Positions 24,198-37,056 of a stretch of 64,000 nt of DNA are shown here, one piece after another. The translations under genes and the position numbers were made by a program. The notes beneath the pieces were generated by a model, which saw only the letters and a program-made list of their open reading frames with translations, ran no database searches and was not told where the DNA came from. Position 1 is the first letter of the stretch, and every line of letters starts with the position of its first letter. This DNA comes from Plicaturopsis crispa FD-325 SS-3 (Eukaryota; Basidiomycota; Agaricomycetes; Amylocorticiales; Amylocorticiaceae): assembly GCA_000827205.1 (NCBI GenBank), contig KN832559.1:1635922-1699921 (forward strand), given 5' to 3'.

Positions 24198-24598
24198 GGC
24201 GCAGTCGATGGGTCTGATAAAGTACAACCGGAGATGAGCTGGTGATGAGTGTGAAGAACAAGAGTATTAACGAGCAGCCTCACCGTCGCGGACGTCGATG
24301 ACCGGATAATAGAGACTGACTGGCAGCACAACGAGGACAAGGTGTGTTCGTCGTGCAATCCGACGCGTTTTTCCTTCAGCTTCGTGAAATTCTTTGGCCC
24401 TCAATTTCCGCATTTGGAGAAGTATCGTGCCGAAAAATGCCTTCAACGGCTTCGACGTCCCCACAGTATGAGTATAACTGTACAGTGTATAAGATCATAA
24501 AATATGTGCGTATGTATATATGCGAGGAAACATTATAGTGATATTGGTGTAGGCAGTTGGTAATGTTAGAGATGATGATGATGATGGTTCCGGTAATG
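24198..24598. other. intergenic gap
   Basis: This holds the upstream region of the Msb1-type gene and the 3' side of the BTB gene. It includes a small ATG/GAT-rich run near 24572-24590. Nothing else is seen. Confidence 0.55.
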
Positions 24599-25685
24599 TT
24601 AGAGAAGGAAGAATCGCGGTATGGCTCTCTTCAATTCGACGATACGCGTCTGCGCAAGTGTCTGATGCCACACAACGCAAGCTGCGCATACCGAGAGAAG
24701 CGCCAAGTCCTGTCGAACCTCAAACTGTAGCATTCGTGCGAGTTCTCGCAGGAGCCAACACCCCCAGGGCGCGGTGGGGTCTGGCGCCAGCATGGTCCGC
24801 CACGTCTGTTCGAGAGGCGCGCGGCACCCCTCGCATACATGATACCGGTCGTCTTCTTCGCAGAGAGGATCGATGAGTATGTCCATGAGGTACGTCTGTA
24901 GGCTTTCGCGTCCCGAGATGAAGCGGCGGAGGTCTGCGGGAGACATAACGACGTGTGAGCGCCCGCCGTCCGCGCCACAGCTCCAGCGCTGCACGGAGAG
25001 CGCGTAGAATGCCGCTGGGAGAATTTCTGGTACATCGCATTCGCGAGCAAGAGATATTGCTTCTGTGGTGACGTTAGCACACATAGATTCTTGATGGTGC
25101 CGCGTACTGTGAGAAGAATATATCACGCACCAGCAGCATGGGGCAACGCGTTCGGCGTCATGGTCGTGGTGTCGTGTGGCCACCGGGAATACAGTTCATC
25201 AAGATCCCACTGACGCAGCGCAGCTATTTCATATTTCGTGGATATACGGAGCGCGCCAGAGAGTATGTCAAAGGTGACGGGGTGGGCAATGAAACCGCTG
25301 CATTACACGCGTCTAAGCACGCGACGAGACAGGAAGCGAATACAAAGACTCACGCGGGGTCGTATATCCACTTTAGCACCACCATCCAGTCCCGCGCCGT
25401 GTCCGATAGTTCTACAATTGGACACCCATCGACGCTTTCGGTGTCCAATGGCTGGGGTATGCCCATCATATCCGAGAATATGTCCGAGCACTGGAGGCGC
25501 GTATGGTGGACTCTGAAGCGTCGTCGCTCCACCGACAAGATGATGTTTCCATCTTTGAAGTAGAAAGGCGCGGGCTGTGATGCGGACGCGTCGTGGGCAC
25601 TCTCTGGACGCCCTACACACCTGCGCTTCGCGGGTGGAGGCGGCGAGCGCATGTCGTCGTCGTCGTCCATTGCTATTGCGGACAT
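24599..25685 (-). CDS. BTB/POZ-domain protein
   Basis: There are three exons, 25685-25354, 25297-25131 and 25062-24599, giving 320 residues; all junctions are GT-AG and the frames close. After an acidic and Pro-rich start (MDDDDDMRSPPPPAKRR) the protein has a BTB fold at about residues 40-140: FYFKDGNIILSVERRRFRVH, then HTRLQCSDIFSDMMGI, CPIVELSDTARDWMVVLKWI, ALRISTKYEIAALRQWDLDE. The C-terminal half (EAISLARECDVPEILPAAFY, then a Cys-containing part with HVCEGCRAPLEQTW) is shared by the many BTB proteins of Agaricomycetes. BTB domains mediate dimerisation and sometimes cullin binding; nothing here tells which partner is used. An ATG five codons downstream is an alternative start. Confidence 0.85.
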
Positions 25686-27139
25686 GCCAGCAGTTTCAAG
25701 GCGTGAAATTCAGCAGTGGCGTCGTTAGTTCGCGTGTAGGTCTGCTTGGCCACTGTCCGAGGTGAATGTTTGAACAAGAAACTTTGGAAAAACCTCCGCC
25801 TCGGAGTCGTCGACGCGACGGGTCCATAGGGGCTAAACCACGTGTGCCTTTCGACGCCACTGTGGCGCTTTCTACTGAACGCTGGACGTTGGCAATTTGC
25901 TGGCAGTGCACTACATCGATCGATTCTCGGTGTGTATTCTCGTCATTCGTGGCAGCGCACATACATCGACGGAACTTGAACGTTCTGAAGAGAGCGTGTC
26001 CCAATCACTCCCACTGATCCCGCACAAAAACACACCACTGATACTCTTGACAATAATGGAGTTTGATCACTGCGCCAGCTCGGGCATACATATAGGAACG
26101 AGTGTCTTCCTATTCGTGTGGCTGCCTACGGGAGACTACAGCTCGGGGTCGTACGAGAATTGGTATACGTTTTCACAGGCTCCATAGCGAACCCCAAAAC
26201 TGAGCATGTACTTGCGTATCTTCTCCAGAAATACACACACGCCCCTGTGTACACGACCTTTTCCCCCATGTTCCGTCTGCCATCCCTTTTCATCTTGGCA
26301 CGAGTGTGTGCACTGTATCCGACATCGTCAGTACATTCCAGCCAAATTCAGGAATATGTTTCTCGTGCAACTTTTCATTGCCCCTTGACAGATTCCTTCC
26401 CAGGAATGCAGCGCGATACGAATAGATCTCGCCGGTAAGCATCTGTCGACTTCAACTGACTCTGGCCAGCAAATAACAATTAATGAGATGAAGATGGACT
26501 TGCCAGTTGGCCAGTCTTTGACGGCCGACGATGACAACCAGGAGCTGAGGGCCTTCGGCACCGTACCCTATGTCGCGGAGTCGGAAGTCCTGCACTTTGC
26601 TCGATCGTGGAAGCCCCGCTTCGTGACGTCGTCTGCTCTTGCTCGGCCCGGCATCCGCAGCAAGTGTCCCGAATCCCGGACACTCTGCAGAGCCTGCCCA
26701 TGTCAAATCCCCAATGTCATCTACGCGGCGCGCGCAATAATAAGGCCCACTGTGGGTATCCATCCCCATCTAGCGGTTATGTCCGCGCACTTTGCCCCTC
26801 AATTTCTCGTTGGAAGATGCAAAGCTCGGCAGAAGGGTCTGATCGAGGTGTGAAGAATGCCTGTCAGATCAACGCTCGACCGTGCCGCTATCTTCCTCGA
26901 CGGGGGCCTATGGGCGCGCGCCCGCATGCATCACGCGACCCCGTACCGCTTCCCCCGCGTTCTCGAAATTTACCCCAGATCTACTCACCATCAAACCCGG
27001 TTCCCCTCGGTACCCCTCAGAAGGCACTCGGTCGCGATACGCTCTGATACGCTGAGGCATAAAAGGCGGAGGTGGGGTATGGGCTTCCCCACACCTGGGG
27101 CCCCTCGGGTTTGACTATTTCGTATCGACGTTCTTCGCA
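25686..27139. other. intergenic, upstream regions of the BTB and sugar-transporter genes
   Basis: Two divergent genes share this 1.45 kb. No protein-like frame convinces. Regulatory-looking sequence sits in the last 100 bases (separate entry). Confidence 0.55.
27057..27100 (+). promoter_or_regulatory. TATA-like box and Mig1/CreA-type sites before the sugar transporter
   Basis: CATAAAAGG begins at about 27057, 83 bases before the ATG. GTGGGG (27072-27077), CCCCAC (27087-27092, reverse orientation) and CTGGGG (27095-27100) each fit the SYGGRG consensus of the fungal carbon-catabolite repressor. Three sites in 30 bases is suggestive, though such short motifs are common by chance. Confidence 0.4.
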
Positions 27140-29844
27140 ATGGCACCTCTCACGGGACGAAAACTCTACTATACGATCAATTTTGTAGCCGGTTTGGCTA
27201 TTTTCTTGTGAGTCAAGTTGTCTTTAGTGCTCGCTCGCGCTGTCATTGACGATGGACGCGTTGGATGTCTAGCTTCGGTTATGACCAAGGTATGTTGCGA
27301 CGCAGTGTTTATGAGGCACGGGACTTACTCCCCCCAAGGCATGATGGGTGGTGTCAACACCAGTCCTGACTATGTTCGCACTATGAACTTGGGTTTCTCC
27401 ACGTATGTCCTTGTCTCGTACTCATGCCCGCCGCATTGCTGTTTTACTTACGTTGCGTTCAGTTATGAAGGTCCCTCCGAGGGCTTTGTTGTGACCATCA
27501 CGAACCCCACTCGCCAGGGTGGCATTGTTAGCAGTAAGTCAAAGGGAGGTATATCTACGCTCCGCCGTGCGCTCATATATCGTAGTATACTATTTCGGAA
27601 CTTTGCTGGGATGCCTTATGGGCGGCATACTCGGCGACAGGTACGTACCCGCCATTGGAGTCATGGATACACGCTCAAATAACGCGTCAATTTCGACAGA
27701 CTCGGCCGTATCAAGACTATGCTTGCTGTAGGTGGAACATCACTGACAGAATATACGACTAGTTAGCTGACACGCTCAATGAAGGGCGGCTTGTGGGTTC
27801 TTCTGGGCGCTGCCTTGCAATGCGCATCGCAGAACGTGGCATGGTACGTGCATTCTTTACCATAAATGGCCGAGTGGGCGTGGTCTGGAAATATTGACGC
27901 GACGTATGTGCAGGATGCTCTGTGCCCGTATCATAAACGGAATCGGCACGGGATACCTGAACGCCATTGTTCCAGTTTGGAGCGCGGAGGTCGCGTCACA
28001 CACGTCTCGAGGTACCACCGATATCTCCCGGCTCGCTATTCGAAAAGCGTGTACTGACGCGTGATTCCAGGTGCATTCATTGCCAGCGAGTTTACTCTTA
28101 ACATCTTTGGGGTGGTCGTTGCGTATTGGCTAGAATTTGGGCTTGGTTTCATAGGCGACGGTACCTCCCAGGTAAGTAGGACTCGTGACCTTGGTGACTG
28201 GACAATCAAACGCTAAGCTAATCAACGCGCACCTTCTGTAGATTCGATGGAGGGTACGCTAAACAAAACTCTTGCATTTGCTCCCCATCTCTGAACTGAG
28301 TTTACTATAGTTGCCGATCGCGTTCCAGATCATACCTGTCACTGCCTTCATGGTAAGCGCCTCACAGGATTGGCTCTATCCGTCTGCAATTATTGAGATG
28401 CCCTCACGATAGATTTGTTTGAAATGGATGCCCGAGTCACCTCGTGAGACTCGTTGTAGCTCTCACTTTCCGCGCACCAACTAATTTTCAATTTTTCTGA
28501 CTCGAAGGATGGCTTATCAAAGTGGGCCGTACCGCGGAAGCCAAGGTGATCCTACAACGTCTCCGCTCTGACCCATCGGTCGTGACTGCTCCCGGATCGG
28601 AGAATGACCGTGCCAATCAAGAATTCGACGAAATCGTCGATGTTGTTCAGCTCGAGAAGAAGCACGCGAGCAGGAACAGCTACTGGGCCATGTTCTGGGG
28701 AATAGGTAATTTCACGTTTCCATCCATGATCTCAAGTGCGCGAGCTCAGCCTTTCTCGTTTTGAAATATTCAGGATCCGGAAATCTGCATATCGCGCGTC
28801 GTGTGCAGCTTTCCATTTGGCTCCAAATCATCCAAGAGTACGTATGCATCACAAAACCCTAATCCCGAAGTCTGAGCACGACACAGATGGGTCGGAATTG
28901 CTGCTATTACCGTCTATGCGCCGACAATCTTTGCCGAGGCAGGCTACGGTGCCCGCAAATCGCAGTGGCTCTCGGGACTTAACGACGTATGTGTACCACT
29001 GCTCTAGTACAATCTCCGTACATGGCTCTAACTTATGCTTGCTCCAAACTGCTAGATCACGTATATGATTAGCACCCTCTTCGCGGTTGTCACAATAGAC
29101 CGATGGGGTAGGCGTGTTGGCTTATGGTGGGGCTCGGTTGGCCAAGGTAGGTCTTCTCTGTCTGTATGTGTTCGTCCCGACCACTCATAATGTCTGAACG
29201 TCTAGGTGTCTCGCTCATCCTCGCTGGTGCATTCAGTCGACTTCTCAAGGACCACCCAGAGAAGGCTGCGCAGTACGGCGGTGCCGCCGCATTCTTCGTG
29301 TTTCTCTATACCGCCGTATTCGGGGCGACTTGGCTTACGATTCCCTGGGTCTACGTCAGTCCAGCAATCGTACTACTCACTGCAAGTTCTGTTTGACTGA
29401 CTCGGGGTTCCGATTGATAGCCCACGGAGACTTTCCCTTTGGAAGTGCGCGCCAAAGGCAACGCTTGGGGTGTAGTCGGCTGGTCGATTGGCAACGGATG
29501 GTTAACTCTGCTGAACCCTGTGATGTTCAATCGCATCGGTGAAAAGTAAGCCCTGTTCCATTCGTGTTCGTCCGCGTGCTATCTACTCACACAAATGCCA
29601 TACCAGTACCTTGCATATCTTCGGCGTTATTAACTTCTTGTCGATCCCTATGGTATGGGCATTCTATCCCGAATCGGCAAACCGCACCCTGGAAGAAATG
29701 GACCTTCTGTTCGCAAGCAAAAGTCCGTTCGCGTGGGACGAGGAACGGCATTTCCAGGAGCTCAAGGCCGCCAACGCTGGCCATCTCACAACTCTCGGAG
29801 AGAAAGCTGAAGTGCTTGAAAAGGAGGACGGTCAGAGCAATTAA
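27140..29844 (+). CDS. MFS sugar transporter (hexose/disaccharide permease type)
   Basis: Nineteen exons close in frame to 536 residues: 27140-27207, 27273-27289, 27339-27402, 27463-27533, 27586-27640, 27700-27727, 27785-27843, 27914-28011, 28071-28171, 28242-28253, 28311-28352, 28413-28443, 28508-28705, 28774-28837, 28887-28986, 29056-29146, 29206-29354, 29421-29545, 29607-29844. The sugar-porter signatures are in place: GYDQGMMGG in helix 1, GDRLGRIKT after helix 2, PESPRWLIKVGR before the central loop, WGRR in the second half, PTETFPLEVRAKGNA, and PESANRTLEEMD at the end of helix 12. It should move a sugar with protons across the plasma membrane. One exon is only 12 bases (Ile-Arg-Trp-Arg). 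It lies 1 kb upstream of a same-strand reductase gene. Confidence 0.94.
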
Positions 29845-30842
29845 AGAACTAGATATACACGTATCATTTGTACTTGAACAGATCGCCACTGTTACTATAA
29901 GACGAGACAATAGTGCTCCTTAGCAGTATCGGTCGGTAGTCATATTGAGGAGCCAGCGCGAACGACGCGCGACCTTGGCCAGTCGCGCGCAAGTCGCGCG
30001 TCTCTCCGTCATCAATCGTACCTCCATTCTGTAGGACCTTGTAAGTTGTAGGACCTGTGCCACGTATAGCCCCTACTACTGGTCATTACATTCGATTTCT
30101 GAACGCTCAACTCAAGTTCAGCTCAGCGCCCCATGATGGAGGCCGCGATTTGTGATCGCTCCCTTCGTAAATCCCGACCTCGGATCGGTCGAATACACAA
30201 GCATTGCAGCGCCCAAGAATACACTTGACCGACTCGGACTCCCCCCTTCCCCCACTGTTTACCGGTACTTACCGGCTGGCAGAATACCGGTAAGCAGTAC
30301 ATCCGACGCGTTCGAAAGTACCATGACCGACTCTCTCCTCCAATCCATGGCCATGTGGTAACAGTGCAGCGGGTCTAGTACTTCACACTATCAGGACTAC
30401 GTCAACCACTTTACCCAACTCGACTGCTCACTGGCTCGTGCGAGACGTGGCAGGCGACCGTGACGGGGGCGATGGAAGCCAAGCACGCCTGAGGCCTGAT
30501 CGTTCGCGTTCTGAAAACAGCCACAACTGCAAGGCATCAAAACCGCAACTGCACGGTCGACATGAATATATGACACGCGGTGGGAGCGGGAGCGGCAGGT
30601 CAATCCCCCCTTGCCTCAGAACAGTACGTTTTCTTCCGGGTCCCGTCTGTCTTCCTTCTGATGATGGGAGCTTGTCCGATCGGGGTCAGATTATCTGCAG
30701 ACAATATGCTAATGAGAAATTCCATGAGGTTTGAGGCCTGAGAGCCCTTGCGGATAGGTATAAAGGTCTGCCCAGTGTTCGGACCGTGTTCTGCAGATTC
30801 TTACCCATTATATTTCAGCCTAGCGTCATCCAGCTCCTAGAC
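29845..30842. other. intergenic, promoter region of the reductase gene
   Basis: No gene seen. A CGCG-rich patch lies at 29945-30005. TATAAAGG at 30759-30766, 77 bases before the next ATG, is a good TATA-box candidate. Confidence 0.55.
30759..30766 (+). promoter_or_regulatory. TATA box candidate
   Basis: TATAAAGG lies 77 bases upstream of the reductase ATG, a normal fungal spacing. Confidence 0.45.
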
Positions 30843-33800
30843 ATGCAGACGGGAAACCATCCTCTTCCCATCTTCCCGGACGTGGAGAGCCCTCTTGTGT
30901 TTCGCGAAACGATAGACTTCAATCTTCACTACAACCCCCAACTCCCGTTCTACCGTTTCTCCAGAGATGGTTCTGACAGAATTGAAGAAATATCACAGCT
31001 CGAGTTTGGGCGTGCCGCACATCGTGTCGCACACATCATCCGACCAGAGCGCGAAGGCCAAGACGGACGTGTGGTGGGCATCATCGCTCACACTGATACA
31101 CTCGTCTATCAAGCGTCGGTGGCGGGAATAGTTGTCGCGGGCCTCACGGTAAGCACACTCCCAACAATGATCCATCTCGCTGCATCAGAGCTTAACTGGT
31201 CGATAGGCCTTTCCCATTTCGAATCGCAACTCGCCGGCTGCAGTCGTACACTTGCTTCGAAAGACGCAGTGCCACCAGCTGCTAGTGTCCCCGTCTACGC
31301 ATTCCCTCATCGAGGCCATCCGATCCGAACTCGCCGCTGATACAGAGCCCTTCGAGTTGACTCTTACGGAGGTTCCTTCCCTTTCTAGAATATACCCCAG
31401 GCTCTGCGCTGAGCGCGCGGAGGATCCATTCATTGAATACCCACCTCCGAAGGAGCGCCCACTGCTTGACGATATTATCTATTATATCCACTCCTCTGGG
31501 AGCACCGGATTTCCTAAAGCTATCCCTCAGACAAGTCGTGTAATTCACGACTGGAACAACATGCGTATGTGTCTACTGATCTCGCATCGTACACTTCCAG
31601 TTGATCAACTTACAATTTCACTGCTCTATTTCATGCTCGTCAGCGGTGTTCCTGGACATAAAACGGCACAGGCATTGGCGTCTGGCCGCCATGGCCCTTC
31701 CCCCGTTCCATCTTTTTGGCGTTTTCATGCAGATGCTGGTCCCGATGTACGCGTTGAGCGGCGTGGGCGTTTATCCACCGATGTCCTCGGAGAACGACCC
31801 ACAGGCGCTCCCCATCGTTCCGACGAGCGATAACATGCTCGACCATGTACGCCGCACGCAAAGCAACGTCATCATCATGGTGCCATCTGTAATCGAGCTC
31901 TGGGAGCGCTCAGAAGAGGGAGTAGAGCTTTTGAAAGCGGCGGAGCTTGTTGTGCGTACTCTTTCGCTCATATATACTCCGTTATCTATCCTTTGGTTAC
32001 TGATTTTGTCTAATGCTCATTGCAGGCCTACGGCGGTGGCCCACTGGCAACAAAGACGGGCGACGCTCTGATCAAAGCCGGCGTGAGGCTAAGGAGTTTA
32101 TACGGTGCTACTGAATTTGGGCCGCCAACGTACTTTCTCCCGCGAAACCCCGTTGATGCAGAGTGCTGGAATTGGTTGAGATTCCACAGCAACACGAACA
32201 TCAGATGGGCCGACCAAGGCGACGGGACGTACGAGTTGCAGTTCTTAGTGAGTATTCTCATTCGATCACCGTTTCATGTATCAGGTCAGTGTGTTGATAT
32301 TGGATGCTCGCAGAAATGCAGCACACATACCCTGGCCCACGAAAACTTTCCCGGCGGGTATGCAACCTCCGACCTATTTGAGAAGCACCCCGAACACGAG
32401 GGGCTCTATAGGATGTATGTGGACTACTCTCCGCCATGTCTTGCACCTCACCGACATCTGACGTAGTGTCGGGCGTCTCGACGACGTGATCATCCTTGCA
32501 TCTGGCGAGAAAACCGTCCCGGGACCCATGGAGGTCATCATGCGTTCAAGCCCGCTTATCAAAGACGCTATGATGTTCGGCAGGGAGCGCGCGCAAGTCG
32601 GCGTGCTGGTGGAACCGCACGACGACCATAAATTCGACCCCAAAGACGAGGAGGCGTTGGCCGCTTTTAGAAATGCGATTTGGTCCGTTGATTTTGGATA
32701 CTACCCTTCTTTATGTCCTACATGATGCTAATTCGATGCGGGATTTTGTAGGCCCATCGTGGAACATGCTAATCAGGACGCGCCCACTTTCAGTAGGATC
32801 TTCAAGGAAATGATAATCGTGACAACCCCGGGCAAGCCCTTACCGCGTACTCCCAAGGGCACAGTGCAGAGGAAGATAGCGTTGAAAGAATACGAGTCTG
32901 AGATTACTGCATTGTTCGTGTCTCTTTGCTGCTCATTGCTCGAAAACGACTTCTAAGGATGCATGTAGGTATGATACTATCGACGCCGCGAGCACGTCGG
33001 GTGGGGCTGTAGAGCCCCCGCTCACCTGGTCAGCGGACCACGTAGAACGCTTTTTAGTGGAGCAGTCCCGGGATATTCACGAAGGCCGGGAAATATCGTC
33101 GGAAACTGATCTGTTCGGCCAAGGTTTCGACAGGCAAGAGCTATTCATTCGCTCTTGTACAATCATACTCTAACTCTCATTGCGCTAGTCTAAGCGCAAC
33201 ATTCCTGCGCAATCGTATCATCAGCGCGCTTCGGCGATCCCAAGATCCCTCTACCCAAAGGGCCGTGGGGCTGGTGACGCAGAACATCGTTTTCGCCAAC
33301 CCTACTATCAAGCAACTCGCTGAACATCTAGCGTCGCTCGTCGCATATCCAGGGAGCGGCGACGGGGTAGTAGCGAGCGAAGGCGCAACCCGCATCGAAA
33401 AGATGATCGAGAAATATTCCGTGGGCTTGGGAGGCCCTCAGCTGAAGGGCCCCGCGGATCCGGAGCCTGTCGTCTTGCTGACAGGATCAACTGGCTCCTT
33501 GGGCTCGCATCTTCTCCAGATGCTGTTGGTTGATCACAAAGTCAAACGAGTGTATACGTTCAATCGCCGCGCCAGCGGCAAGAGCCTGGCCCAGAGACAG
33601 ACTGAGGCATTTGCCGACAAAGGATTTGACCTTGGGCTGTTGAAATTGGAGAAGCTTCGTCTAGTGGAAGCTGACGCTGCGCAAGAGCAGTTTGGCTTGC
33701 CCTCCGCAGAGTACGACGAAGTAAGTACGTTTTCTCTCTTTGCGTTGCGAGCTGCACTCATTGTGTTGCTCTCACAGTTACTGCAATCGGTCACCGTGAT

Positions 33801-34850
33801 CATTCATAATGCATGGCGCCTCGACTTCAACCTGTCACTGTCCTCCTTTGAGCCCAACGTGCGGGGGACGAGGAACCTTATCGATTTCGCATTAGCATCA
33901 CCGCACGCCAACCAATTCCGTTTCGTATTCACCTCTTCGGTGGGTACCACGCAATCGTGGGACAAATCAAAGGGCCCGTATCCCGAGGAGGTCCAGTACG
34001 ACGCAAGATACGCCGTTGGAGCAGGTTACGGCGAAGGAAAGTACGTCTCGGAAAGGGTACGCCATCTACAGCTGACCTCGTATATTCGCACTCATTGATA
34101 TGATAATGCTACTAGATTCTCGCGAAGAGCGGTCTGCAAGGGACGTCGATTAGGATTGGACAAGTTGCTGGTGGACGGCCCAATGGTGCGTGGGCTACGA
34201 CCGACTGGGTGCCGATTTTCGTGAAATCGAGTATTGCCCTCGGTGCTTTGCCGGATGCCCAAGGAGTGCGTGTAACACTCCAAATTCGTACTGACTCCGT
34301 GGCTGACTGCTAGTTTGTAGCTTTTGACTTGGACCCCCATGCATGCGGTATCCCAAGGCGTTTTGGACATTGCGTTCACTCAGTCTACCCCGCCACCTGC
34401 AATCAACCTAGTCCACCCAAGTCCCGTTGAGTGGAATTTTGTGATGAAAACCATCAGCCAGACCTTGTCCGAGGTCTTGCACATTGACTCGCTGCCGCTG
34501 TCGCCATTTGGACAGTGGTTCACAAAACTGGAAGCGCGAGCGAAGAATGCCACAGAGGACGATATCAAGCGGATTGTAAGCTCGTCTCTCCTAGTTAAGG
34601 TCCAGACATGGAACTCACTGATTGATACTAGCCTGCGATCAAGCTACTCGAGTTCTTCCGAGCACTGAGCAGCACTGATAAAGGCATCCGGGCGTCTGGA
34701 AGGACTGACGTCGAGGCAGCTGGAATGGCACCTCTTGCTATCGAGAAATTACGCGCCACGAGTCCTTCTATGGCCACTCTCCAGCCTCTGGGTGTTGATG
34801 ATGTGCAATCTTGGATTCACTACTGGGCGAGTACAGGACTATTCGACTAA
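30843..34850 (+). CDS. adenylate-forming reductase (NRPS-like, A-T-R)
   Basis: Thirteen exons close in frame to 1090 residues: 30843-31148, 31207-31564, 31644-31951, 32026-32247, 32314-32414, 32467-32682, 32752-32913, 32969-33133, 33189-33720, 33778-34056, 34116-34265, 34321-34575, 34632-34850. The adenylation domain has IHSSGSTGFPK (about residue 197), LYGATEFGPP, RIVGRLDDVIILASGEK and PRTPKGTVQRK. The carrier domain has LFGQGFDSLSATFLRNR, with the phosphopantetheine Ser at about 613. The reductase domain has LLTGSTGSLGSHLLQ (about 711), FVFTSSVGT and a Y-x-x-x-K pair near 874/878. Such enzymes activate a carboxylic acid with ATP, load it on the carrier and release it as an aldehyde with NADPH. 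The substrate cannot be read from sequence. The eighth intron appears to start with GC and splits the carrier Ser codon. Confidence 0.94.
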
Positions 34851-35227
34851 TACTAGCGATGCCTTGCTGCACAGCGCGGCCCCCTGCACACTCCGTTGAC
34901 TCAACGTCGAGTCAACCAATCACAGCTCATGCATGTATATATACTTAGCGCTCTAGATATTTGATGAATCCTTAGTGCTCGAGTGCTATGTAACCGGAAC
35001 GTTTGAAGTGGTCCGCTCATATAACATTAGCCAGCTACATGTCAAGATAGGCGAACATTCCAAGAGATAAATAAGTACAGGTTGAGTCGAGGGCAAACAA
35101 GCCTCAGGCCTCAGGCCTCACGCAGAATCGTTGACGGTAGGCGCATACAAGAACAGACAAACAGAAAGCAAGAAACCAATTCTAACTATGACGACATTCT
35201 ACAGCGACTCTATTAGGAAGTGGGCTC
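34851..35227. other. convergent intergenic gap
   Basis: A run of CCTCAGG units (GCCTCAGGCCTCAGGCCTCA, about 35100-35119) forms a small tandem repeat. Nothing else is seen. Confidence 0.5.
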
Positions 35228-36404
35228 TTAGGAGATACTAGCGAAATCCGCTCCAGATGGCGCGGTCGCGTATGACGAGGTTGACAGCATACTTTCCACA
35301 CTTTGGCCATCTTCTACAACGCGGAGAACTTCGTCCAGGGTCGGCTGATCGAGTGCCGGTGAATCTGAAGACGTAGGCTCTGCAGTGTGTGCTTGCGCTG
35401 CTTGTGCCAGTGCTGAAGACGGCGATAGTCCTTCCTGGGCGGTGTTCGTGGCGTTGGCTAGGTAAGCGAGTTAGTCATGTTAGGAGCCGTGATATAGTAT
35501 ACAAAACATACGTATACCCTGCACATCTTGAACGCTCGGGGAGACATTGGCCTGTGGGCTGAGATTGAGAATCAGCTGGAATGGATTCGGGGACCCTATG
35601 GAATGGATCACGAGTCAATGTCGTCGTACTAGACCTTGCACTTCTAAGATTCGACGTACCTAAGGGGGAACTAGCTTGAGAACTGAACGCGGGTACAGTG
35701 ACGTTCTGAATGACAGCGTGATTGCCTTGGATAATGTTCCCCGAGAAGGTAGCACCGCTAGGTAAGGATGCAGATCCAGGCCCCGTAGTTAGCGGTGCCA
35801 GAGACGTTCCCCAGTTCTTGACTAACAACATACATCTCTGAATGCTTGCTTAGCGCGCGTGAAAAATCAAGACCTACCTTGGGATTTTGGAAACCCAGTT
35901 TCCCGCAATCTTTCAGCTTTGATGGAGTTCGAGGTTTGCTGGCGAAGCATATAATCGTAATAAGCGGAACTGCTAGTAGCCGCGTTGAACGTACAGAAAG
36001 AAAACTATACTCACCCGGACTGTTCTGAGCAACTTCTTGGCCCCAGCACGGAACTCGATAGCGTTTTGTCGATCCTTCCTAGAAGATAGGTCCTGACCTG
36101 TCACGGACTGCTGCATCTTGGAAACCCTAGTCGGTTGGATACCTATGCCGTGAGCGTGTATACTAGAAATAAAAATATCCACGCACACACTGAAGGTCCA
36201 ATGAATGCTTGAGCTCTCTCGCGAACTATACCATTGGCCGTCCTCTTGAATGAAGATCATGACCCGATTGAAGTCCTCCTCTCCCTCGTCAACACATTTT
36301 TTGGCGTATTTCTGCGTGGTGAGAAAAGACGAGCCCAAAACAGCGTGGACACATTTCACGCCTGCACTAATGGCCAAGACGATTGAAATGGGCTCGACAG
36401 GCAT
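35228..36404 (-). CDS. unrecognised 240-residue protein
   Basis: The proposed exons are 36404-36360, 36225-36191, 36126-36015, 35938-35878, 35821-35660, 35595-35518 and 35457-35228. The last four junctions are strong and in frame; the first two exons are less sure. After a short start (MPVEPISIVLAISAG) come charged, helical stretches (KDRQNAIEFRAGAKKLLRTV; NSIKAERLRETGFPKSQ). A Gly/Ser/Thr-rich middle (PSGATFSGNIIQGNHAVIQN) and NPFQLILNLSPQANVSPSVQ follow. The Ala/Ser-rich acidic C-terminus contains PALDQPTLDEVLRVVEDGQS. There is no signal peptide or membrane segment beyond the weak N-terminal hydrophobic stretch. I do not recognise a family; the neighbours give no hint. Confidence 0.5.
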
Positions 36405-37056
36405 TGGAAGTAGTAGGAGAAGGCTGGGGTGGTATGGGATTGGATATTTGATGACAGACTGGACATACTTGGGTGCGTTTTATATGTATCTACTATGGTC
36501 ACGGCCAAATAAGAGGTATCTGTTCATTTGTGTTTGACGAACGTCAGCCGTAACCTGACCGAAGGCGCAAAGAAGATTTACCGTGTGTATGAACACAAAA
36601 AAAACAAAGCGATTAGGTCAAAGCGTTTCCATGAAAACGACCAGAGCGCTAGGGAGAATAACCAACAGAAGAGGGATACAGACGAGAAGAAGGGGATGGA
36701 GTCCAGTTGAAGGTAAGTCGGAGGTAAGTACGAATCTACGATATACAAAATTGGAAGCCCGCGATTTGGCCGATCTCACTTGATCTCACGAACAGAAAAA
36801 GTCCGACCGGTTGTGGGACCGTGTTTGTCCACCGAAGAAGTCGAAGAAACGACCTTTGTGCACAACTTGTGCAACATGAACTCAAACGGACATCCGTCTA
36901 CTTCCTGTCCTTGTTTTTCTTTTTGTTCCTTGCGACGACCATCGAGTGCCTTCGAATCGCACACCACCGCTCAACACCAGCTCGAACATCGTCTTTCTCG
37001 CTCTTGCATTCTGGCGGCGTCTTACACCAGATTACACTTTCGTCCCAACCTTTGAG
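36405..37056. other. intergenic, divergent upstream region
   Basis: A-rich between about 36590 and 36780. No gene seen. It probably holds the promoters of the unrecognised 240-residue gene (-) and the kinase gene (+). Confidence 0.5.
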
